Source: Orientia tsutsugamushi (GTDB lineage: Bacteria; Pseudomonadota; Alphaproteobacteria; Rickettsiales; Rickettsiaceae). From it: a stretch of DNA of 64,000 nucleotides. The notes beneath the pieces are model-generated. The model was given only the letters and a program-made list of their open reading frames with translations, was not told the origin of the DNA and did not search any database. Positions 58,166-64,000 of this stretch are shown here, in pieces. The position numbers were made by a program, and so were the translations under genes. The stretch lies in NCBI RefSeq assembly GCF_900327275.1, contig NZ_LS398548.1, positions 744,001 to 808,000 of the forward strand. The letters run 5' to 3'. Position 1 is the first letter of the stretch, and each line of letters starts with the position of its first letter.

Positions 58166-59635
58166 TTACCTAAATAGAGCCCATACTTGATTTCTACCAT
58201 AATGTTTGGCATTATAAAGTGCTTTGTCAGTTCTGCTAATTAAAGCATTAGCATCTTCTGGTGGATCGTACTCAGTGATTCCTATTGATATGGTTTGCTT
58301 AAGTTGAAGTTTTAGATTAGAAATGATAAAATTGTGTGTTTCAATTTTAATTTTAATTCTATTTGCCAATGCTATTGCCTTTTGCTGATCAATATCATCG
58401 TCGTAGATAGTAATTATAAACTCTTCCCCACCATATCTTGCAATTAAGTCAGTAACTCTGATATTAGTCTCTATAATTTTGACAGAAGCCTTTAATACTT
58501 CATCACCTACTTGGTGTCCATAAGTGTCATTTACCATTTTAAAATGATCAAAGTCTATCATTATTAAAAACAGTGACTTATTACTGTCTTTAGCATCATT
58601 AATAAGTTGATTAATATGACTGTCAAAGTATCTACGATTAAAAATATTAGTTAATCCATCTTTTGCTGCTAAGTTTAACCTATTATCTAGATCTTGCTTT
58701 AGTTGATCTTGATATTGTTTACGTCTTAATTGAGTTTTAATTCTTGCTAGTAATTCGTTATTGTCAATTGAGTAAGGAAAGAAATCATTTATTCCCATTT
58801 CTAATCCCTTAAGTAGTTTATCAGTACTAATATCATCATAATCTCTGTTTTCCAATGAATCTTCAGTTAGCAGCATAAATGCTGACTGCTTTAATTCATC
58901 TTTAGACCGTAAAATTGCATATACTCTTAATGGATCTTCTAATATAATTTGGTTATTAATTATTAATAAATCTGGAACCAAGCTAGTTGCTATTTTCTCT
59001 AAATCTGTTAATAACTTATTTTTGTTATCTGTATAATTTATACATTCAAATAACTCAACTTTTTTAGTAAGGCATGTTATTATTTCTGAGATGCGATTGA
59101 ACCATATAGCATCATCATCAATAATTAAAATTGTGCTATTTGAAAAATCATTACTTTGTTTAAAACTAAGTGTAGTACCAACCTTATTAGCGTTAAGAAA
59201 TTCAGAATCATTATTATTAATTTGATTGTAAGTTATGCTGCGAAGTTTTATTTGATTAGAAACTGCTTTCATACGCACTAATGATTTTACTCTAGCAAAT
59301 AAAGAAATATCTTCTATTGGTTTAGTTAAAAATTCATCTGCTCCACATTCAAGACCTTTAACTTTATCCTCAATATCTGATAGCGCAGTTATTATGATTA
59401 CAGGTATATGAGCAGTATCTTGATTAGACTTTATTGCTTTGCAAAGTTCAAAGCCATCCATACCTGGCATCACAATATCAAGTAATACAACATCTATTTT
59501 AATAGCTTTAAGTATTTTAATAGCTTCTTGTCCATTAGCAGCGGTGTATACAGTATAATATTCTGTTAATAACTTTGTTTCTAAAAGCTTTCTATTATAT
59601 TCTAAATCATCAACAACAAGTATTGCAGCAGTCAT
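58166..59635 (-). CDS. pleD: PleD-type response regulator, diguanylate cyclase
   Basis: It has 489 residues. REC1 is about 1-120 with phospho-acceptor D53 (VVLLDIVMPGMDG) and Lys in FLTKPIE. REC2 is about 165-300 and degenerate: DLLIINNQIIL has Asn where the Asp is expected. GGDEF domain about 325-489, active-site GGEEF at 402-406 (RYGGEEF), with TNIFNRRYFD at its start. It makes c-di-GMP when phosphorylated. The kinase partner is not in the window. The three-domain order is that of Caulobacter PleD. Confidence 0.93.
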   Translation of the reverse strand: MTAAILVVDDLEYNRKLLETKLLTEYYTVYTAANGQEAIKILKAIKIDVVLLDIVMPGMDGFELCKAIKSNQDTAHIPVIIITALSDIEDKVKGLECGADEFLTKPIEDISLFARVKSLVRMKAVSNQIKLRSITYNQINNNDSEFLNANKVGTTLSFKQSNDFSNSTILIIDDDAIWFNRISEIITCLTKKVELFECINYTDNKNKLLTDLEKIATSLVPDLLIINNQIILEDPLRVYAILRSKDELKQSAFMLLTEDSLENRDYDDISTDKLLKGLEMGINDFFPYSIDNNELLARIKTQLRRKQYQDQLKQDLDNRLNLAAKDGLTNIFNRRYFDSHINQLINDAKDSNKSLFLIMIDFDHFKMVNDTYGHQVGDEVLKASVKIIETNIRVTDLIARYGGEEFIITIYDDDIDQQKAIALANRIKIKIETHNFIISNLKLQLKQTISIGITEYDPPEDANALISRTDKALYNAKHYGRNQVWALFR

Positions 59636-59987
59636 ACTACAGAAAGAAATAATGGCATTGAATCATGATATCACTATTGGTACTATCATTCTACTACATT
59701 AACTATATAATAAATATAATACATTTAATTACATGTGTAAGTTAAATTAAGTATTTTATAATTAATTTTATTATTGTATGATATTACTTTTCATTGTATA
59801 TTTTAGCACAATTTAAAGATAATGTAAGGTTTTTTATATTTAATATTAAGAATAAAACAACAGCAATTTTTTTTATGTACTAATATATTATGTATTACAT
59901 GCTTAATATGCCGGTTTACATCAACATTAAGCAATTAGTCTCTTTTCAAAAATTAGCAATGAGTTTTATTTTCACTATATTTCAAAT
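59636..59987. other. intergenic region between pleD and tRNA-Ser
   Basis: Non-coding. The promoters of pleD (leftward) and of the tRNA (rightward) must lie here. No clear box pair is assigned. Confidence 0.4.
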
Positions 59988-60076
59988 GGAAAAGTGGCCG
60001 AGTGGTTTAAGGCGCATGCCTGGAAAGCGTGTTTACGTTAACCGTATCAGGGGTTCAAATCCCCTCTTTTCCGCCA
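59988..60076 (+). tRNA. tRNA-Ser (anticodon GGA), CCA encoded
   Basis: Acceptor GGAAAAG pairs with CTTTTCC (60066-60072), discriminator G, then CCA at 60074-60076. The D arm is TGGCCGAGTGGTTTAAGGC; the anticodon loop CTGGAAA carries GGA. A long variable arm (class II) and the T arm GGGGTTCAAATCCCC follow. It reads UCC/UCU codons. ubiX begins 28 bp downstream. Confidence 0.95.
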
Positions 60077-60104
60077 TTTATCATTCATTATAGTATATAT
60101 AGTA

Positions 60105-60668
60105 ATGTATAAACAAAATAATATTGTTGTTGCTATTACTGGAGCATCTGGAGCAATATTTGGTATTAAAGCTCTGGAGTTGCTAAAAAATCATGGTATT
60201 GCTACTCATTTAATTATCTCTAAGGCAGCTGCATTAACTATCTCAATTGAAACTAAGTTTACAATTAAGGATGTTATAAAGCTATCTACTTTTTATTATA
60301 AAAATTCTGATATTGCAGCTGCAATATCTAGTGGGTCATTTAAAACTTGTGGTATGATTGTTGCTCCTTGTAGTGCTAAAACGTTAACTTCTATTGCTCA
60401 AGGATATGAAGATAATTTAATTGTAAGAGCAGCATCTGTTAATCTAAAGGAAAGACGACGCTTAGTATTAATGTTTCGAGAATCTCCATATCACATAACA
60501 CATTTGGAAAATATGAGCAAGGTAACGAATATTGGAGGAATAATAGTACCACCTGTACCTGCATTTTACAATAAACCAGCAGATATTGAAGATATTATTG
60601 AATACTCTGTTGGCAGAGCACTTGATTTATTTGACTTAGATATTAACCTTAATAGGTGGAAATCATAA
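60105..60668 (+). CDS. ubiX: flavin prenyltransferase UbiX
   Basis: It makes prenylated FMN, the cofactor of the UbiD decarboxylase in ubiquinone synthesis. It has 187 residues. [20 protein letters not shown] is the FMN-binding start; [20 protein letters not shown] and [20 protein letters not shown], then [15 protein letters not shown] are conserved. Together with ispB it supports a ubiquinone pathway in the organism. Confidence 0.94.
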   Translation: MYKQNNIVVAITGASGAIFGIKALELLKNHGIATHLIISKAAALTISIETKFTIKDVIKLSTFYYKNSDIAAAISSGSFKTCGMIVAPCSAKTLTSIAQGYEDNLIVRAASVNLKERRRLVLMFRESPYHITHLENMSKVTNIGGIIVPPVPAFYNKPADIEDIIEYSVGRALDLFDLDINLNRWKS

Positions 60669-60717
60669 TTTTCCAACAGTTTGATATTTTATGTTTGATA
60701 AATGTAAACAATAATAA

Positions 60718-61632
60718 CTATAAGATATTAGATTTTTCGTAATCTTGAATAGTCAATTTAATTTGTTTTAATATACGAGGAGTAGCATCAACAATTTCAG
60801 CTTGTATATTTTTGTTAATGTTTACAACAAAACCTACAGATGGCATATGTCCTATTCTAGTAAGTACTAGTCCACCAATAGTATTACATTCATCTTCTTC
60901 TTGTTTTAATTGAATGCCAATAGCTTTTTCTAATGTTTCAATTCTTACTCTCGCACTTGTAATAATAGTTTGCTGATCAACTACTTGATATATAAATTCT
61001 GGCCTTGCATCAAAGTAACTACTATCTTCCTGATCAATGCCATCAAATATTTTTTCTATAATATCTTCAGTAGTTACTATGCCATCTGTTCCACCATATT
61101 CATCAACTACTATTGATATATATGTTTTTTTTCTTTGCATAACAGATAGCAAATCTAGTACTTTCATTGATTGAGCAGCAATAATAGGTTGGCGTAAAAT
61201 GGAGTTTAATGTAAAGTTCTTATCATCCAGCAATATAGACAGTAAATCTCTTATATGTACAAACCCAAGAATAGTATCAAGATTATTCTCATATACTAAT
61301 ATACGAGTATGATAAGTATGAGTAATGATTGATTTTAACTTATCAAGAGTAAGTGGTAGTTTAATTGCTTTAATATCAGATCTAGGTATCATGATCTCTT
61401 CTAAGCTTTTGTTATAGCATTTTAGGAAATTGCCGAGTAACATCTGCTCTCTTATAGACATCTTATTACCATTAATTTCAAGGTCCTGAATAATATGATA
61501 TAATTCCCTATACTTAGCATTATACATAAGCCGAAACCTGCTTAAAATTTGGAAACACCAGTTTTTTAATGTTGTTACATAATGGGCAATAACGTGCTTT
61601 TTTGCTTTTTTATCTAAAGGTTTAAGTTGCAT
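60718..61632 (-). CDS. tlyC: CBS-domain hemolysin C-like protein
   Basis: It has 304 residues. Two CBS domains about 75-200 (IMIPRSDIKAIKLP, VHIRDLLSILLDDKN, VVDEYGGTDGIVTTEDIIEK) and a CorC_HlyC domain at the C-terminus (TIGGLVLTRIGHMPSVGFVV). There is no long TM region. In Rickettsia TlyC was linked to membrane lysis, but in others (CorC) to cobalt/magnesium handling; the sequence does not decide. It lies 12 bp after ybeY, the usual ybeY-corC pairing. Confidence 0.9.
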   Translation of the reverse strand: MQLKPLDKKAKKHVIAHYVTTLKNWCFQILSRFRLMYNAKYRELYHIIQDLEINGNKMSIREQMLLGNFLKCYNKSLEEIMIPRSDIKAIKLPLTLDKLKSIITHTYHTRILVYENNLDTILGFVHIRDLLSILLDDKNFTLNSILRQPIIAAQSMKVLDLLSVMQRKKTYISIVVDEYGGTDGIVTTEDIIEKIFDGIDQEDSSYFDARPEFIYQVVDQQTIITSARVRIETLEKAIGIQLKQEEDECNTIGGLVLTRIGHMPSVGFVVNINKNIQAEIVDATPRILKQIKLTIQDYEKSNIL

Positions 61633-61644
61633 CAGTTATACTTA

Positions 61645-62148
61645 CTAATATGGTGATGCTATACTAAATTTAGCAAGTAAATTAACTTCTAACTCTTCCA
61701 TAATTATAGCTTCACTGTCGTGTTGATGATCAAACCCTAGTAAATGTAATATTGCATGTATTAGCAAATGAGTAAAATGGTTAATAAAAGTTTTTTGTTG
61801 TTCTACTGCTTCTTTAGCAATTGTATTATATCCAAATGCAATGTCTCCTAAATAAATATAGTTATCATGTATGTCTAAAGTAGATAAATTGTGCCAATCA
61901 AGAACTTGATCTGGAAATGATAGAACATTTGTTGGTTTATTAATTTTTCTATGAGTAAAATTTAAGTTCTGCATTTCATGATCATTAGTTAATAAAATTA
62001 CAACTTCAGCTTGCTGAAGTGACTGTAACTTCACAAAAACGTTATGGCATAGAGTTGTTTTTATAATTTTTTTTACATAACATAAGTTAATTTCATTATG
62101 ATTGGTCCAGATTGGATGTTGTCGAATAAGAGCAGATTTAATCTTCAT
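61645..62148 (-). CDS. ybeY: endoribonuclease YbeY (rRNA maturation)
   Basis: It has 167 residues. The zinc site H-x3-H-x5-H is HAILHLLGFDH (H131, H135, H141). Also conserved are NKPTNVLSFPD and YLGDIAF. It acts in 16S rRNA 3' maturation and ribosome quality control. It is first of the ybeY-tlyC operon. Confidence 0.94.
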   Translation of the reverse strand: MKIKSALIRQHPIWTNHNEINLCYVKKIIKTTLCHNVFVKLQSLQQAEVVILLTNDHEMQNLNFTHRKINKPTNVLSFPDQVLDWHNLSTLDIHDNYIYLGDIAFGYNTIAKEAVEQQKTFINHFTHLLIHAILHLLGFDHQHDSEAIIMEELEVNLLAKFSIASPY

Positions 62149-62459
62149 ATAACTGTTAGTTTTCTAACTATAATAATGTTAACTTAAAATATTAACCATA
62201 TATTGTCATTCTAATATAAATTAATGAAAATGAAAATAGTTATTTAAATTTTGCTTTTGAAGCTAGAATAAACATTGTATGTTGACAGCATAGCTTATTT
62301 GGAAAGGTAGTTACAGAACGTAAAGTGTAAAAACAGCATAAAAAAGTCATGAAATAAGTGAGCTACTTTACGTATTTCATTTTTAACTTTAAACCAGTAA
62401 TATTAACACCTTTTTATAGAAAAGCACATGTATCTAACTCAACTAATGTTATTAACAAT
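62149..62459. other. intergenic region upstream of ybeY
   Basis: No gene seen. It lies between the ybeY start and the edge of the second tra remnant. Confidence 0.4.
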
Positions 62460-63135
62460 AATCATTGAGATAATGAAAAAACAAAGAATACTGATAAAAT
62501 TTCTGATAGTATTATAGATAAGATTGAAAAAATACAACAACACAAAAGAAAATTTAATTATAACACTGCTAATTCAGTAATTATTTGGCTGTCAGTAGCT
62601 AATCAAAAATTTAAAGTGCAATTAATAATCATATGAAATATATAACAGCTGTTTTATTATTAAGATTGTTAAATACAGCTATTGTATCAAAAAATAATCA
62701 GCTCATACAACAGAAAATGAATGCAGTATAGAACCATGATAGCAGAAAAAATTTAATATTGAAATTTTAGTTTTTGAGTTAAACAAATATCAAGAAGCAA
62801 TAGAAAATTTTCATTTAGCTATTCAGTATAAACCTAATTGTATAGAGGCTTATTATAATAAAGTAGTTTATTTACTAGAATTAGAACAATGTAAGGAGGC
62901 AATAGAAAATGGACAGATATTAAAAAGTAATCTTGATTAATAAATTTTCAGAATCATGAAAATTTATTTAGAGCGTTGCCACTATCCTGCCCCAACATTC
63001 TTAACTTGCATGTAAGAAGAAGTGACAATGCCTTACACAATTTGGCTAAGATTAGTGCTATTCTGGATTATATGATTACTATATCAAAAGTTATTCCTAA
63101 GTATTTTTTATTATTTTAAGATTGAGATATATAGC
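62460..63135 (+). pseudogene. eroded duplicate of the traG-TPR-traD segment
   Basis: In order: the TraG tail (AAT-GATAAAATTTCTGATAGTA and ACTGCTAATTCAGTA, cf. 52205-52330); a TPR start with NKYQEAIENFHLAIQYKPNC and IEAYYNKVVYLLELEQCKEA; then a TraD N-terminus (TTTTCAGAATCATGAAAATTT, cf. 53425) and the TM segment to about 63135 (SKVIPKYFLLF-like in place of QKLFLSSLYYF). Most TPR units are deleted and stops are frequent. Gene order is the same as at 52.2-53.6 kb. Confidence 0.8.
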
Positions 63136-63339
63136 CTAATTCACTAATGTAGTTTTTATAATTTTATTTTTTTCTCTATTATATCTACTGAACTTATGCT
63201 ATGAGTAAAGGAGAAATAATAACTTATTTTAAAATAAGTTATTACAATGATTTATTTGTGATACAATAAATTGTTATAAAATAACAATAGACAGTAATAA
63301 TAAATTATGAATATACAAAGTTATTGAGTTGTTTTGATG

Positions 63340-63440
63340 TAGATAGTGATTTTCTGGTATTAGTTTTGTTAATAGAAAAGCAGAAGATGCAATAACTCAA
63401 TTAAAACTGCAAAAACTAGTGTATTTCACCTAAGTATTCA
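63340..63440 (+). pseudogene. Panacea (SocA/GepA-like) domain scrap
   Basis: VNRKAEDAITQLKLQKLVYF followed by a stop fits the N-terminal motif of Panacea proteins (D-x-IT-x-LKLQKLLYYAQ), found as antitoxins and in phages. Only about 30 residues can be read. No toxin gene is seen nearby. Confidence 0.45.
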
Positions 63441-63493
63441 TCTAGAGTTATTTGATAAGCTACTTTTAAAGAAACTATTGAAGCTTGAAGGCA

Positions 63494-63670
63494 TGTGTCT
63501 GTATTTGGTAGATGCGTCAAGATAATGTGAATTAATCTTACTGGCGAAAGTCCAGTTAGAAGCTAGATCCACCATATAGCGAGTCTTGTGCTGCTGAAGG
63601 CAACGACAGTGGTAAAGCGTAGACAGGGAAACAACATTCAAGCAAAAACTAAATGGTAAACGTAATAGCC
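63494..63670 (+). ncRNA. group II intron domain I remnant, copy 2
   Basis: CTTACTGGCGAAAGTCCAGT, AGTCTTGTGCTGCTGAAGG, AACGACAGTGGTAAAGCG with TAGACAGGGAAACAA and AAATGGTAAACGTAATAGCC. It is closer to the group II consensus than copy 1 at 41.6 kb but is cut by an IS982 end at 63671. Confidence 0.7.
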
Positions 63671-64000
63671 CTAAAACGCCAGTTTAGGATAAGAGGAAGC
63701 AGGGAAGGCATATTTTCTAAAATTGGTAAGAGTAGCTATGGCTGGTTCTTAGGTTTTAAGCTGCATCTCATAATTAATAATAAAGGTGAAATAATGTCAG
63801 TTAAAATTACTAAAGGCAATAAAAGCAATCTATCTGTAGCTTCAGTTATTTCTAAAGGCTTATCTGGTAAATTGTTTGGTGATAAAGCTTACATATCTAA
63901 AGAGTTATTTCATCAACTCTTCTCCAATGGTCTACGTTTATTTACTAATCTTCGTAAAGATATGAAAACATATTTATTGGACATAGATGATAAGCTTTTA
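63671..64000 (+). mobile_element. IS982-family insertion sequence, copy 4 (deleted 5' part; runs off the window)
   Basis: The terminus AAACGCCAGTTTAGGATAAG is followed by GGAAGCAGGGAAGGCATA, then directly by the transposase from FSKIGKSSYGWFLGFKLHLI to LRKDMKTYLLDIDDKLL. So the N-terminal about 130 codons are deleted. The remaining sequence is almost identical to copy 1. Confidence 0.85.

Noticed and set aside
59890-60093. A 67-codon plus-strand frame
   Set aside because: It runs through the complete tRNA-Ser gene; no protein features.
1-64000. CRISPR array
   Set aside because: No regularly spaced short direct repeats were seen and no cas genes; the repeats present are IS-derived or coding.
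1-64000. rRNA genes, tmRNA, RNase P RNA, riboswitches
   Set aside because: No recognisable conserved cores; only one tRNA was found by eye.

Overview
The window is AT-rich (about 70 percent by eye), crowded with decayed transposases and with fragments of a conjugative element, and interleaved with short runs of intact housekeeping genes. Two ATP/ADP translocases, an outer-membrane autotransporter, LplT-Aas and type I secretion genes, ankyrin and TPR repeats and many broken tra genes point to an obligate intracellular Rickettsiales bacterium. The density of RAGE (Rickettsiales amplified genetic element) debris makes Orientia tsutsugamushi or a close relative by far the best fit. This is inferred from gene content; no search was run.

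Layout. 1-2996: N-terminal 998 codons of a Sca-type autotransporter, minus strand, running off the window. 3.6-7.0 kb: IS5- and IS982-family elements inside a ruined MFS gene and a ruined serine recombinase. 7.4-8.9 kb: lepB-rnc. 9.1-11.3 kb: two IS5 fragments forming a large inverted repeat, a dnaB remnant and a broken (p)ppGpp-hydrolase-like gene. 11.8-17.9 kb: LplT-Aas fusion, esterase and nth (minus), then a Grx4-type glutaredoxin and an Nfu scaffold (plus), two iron-sulfur genes side by side. 18.1-18.7 kb: palindromes and MITEs. 19.0-25.5 kb: HTH regulator, cation efflux, tadA, ligA-pepP. 25.6-31.6 kb: accessory block with IS982 and IS5 debris, a DNA adenine methylase, two histidine-kinase-like proteins, an HD-domain alarmone hydrolase and an Rpn nuclease. 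32.0-33.2 kb: intact lipase-like protein. 33.6-34.3 kb: group II intron reverse transcriptase remnant. 34.4-41.0 kb: DUF2628 protein, murJ, IS630 debris, type I secretion ABC/HlyD pair. 41.0-44.2 kb: nested wreckage of a group II intron, IS630, an IS630-derived MITE and IS982. 44.7-50.8 kb: tlc-tlc-unknown 601-residue protein-ispB. 50.9-56.9 kb: decayed RAGE (traW, traG, TPR, traD, Rpn, ankyrin, Ti-type traA). 57.2-62.1 kb: apaG, MITE, pleD, tRNA-Ser, ubiX, tlyC-ybeY. 62.4-64.0 kb: a second, more eroded copy of the traG-TPR-traD segment, a Panacea-like relic, group II intron domain I and another IS982 copy.

The chromosomal genes cover secretion (lepB, type I secretion), RNA processing (rnc, tadA, ybeY), DNA repair (nth, ligA), iron-sulfur and redox (Grx4, Nfu), envelope (murJ, Aas, ispB), nucleotide import (tlc) and c-di-GMP signalling (pleD). 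I found no complete novel system. The most informative structures are non-coding: three families of miniature elements, each traceable to an insertion sequence visible in the window; a group II intron scattered in pieces; and a perfect palindrome holding the stop codons of two converging genes.
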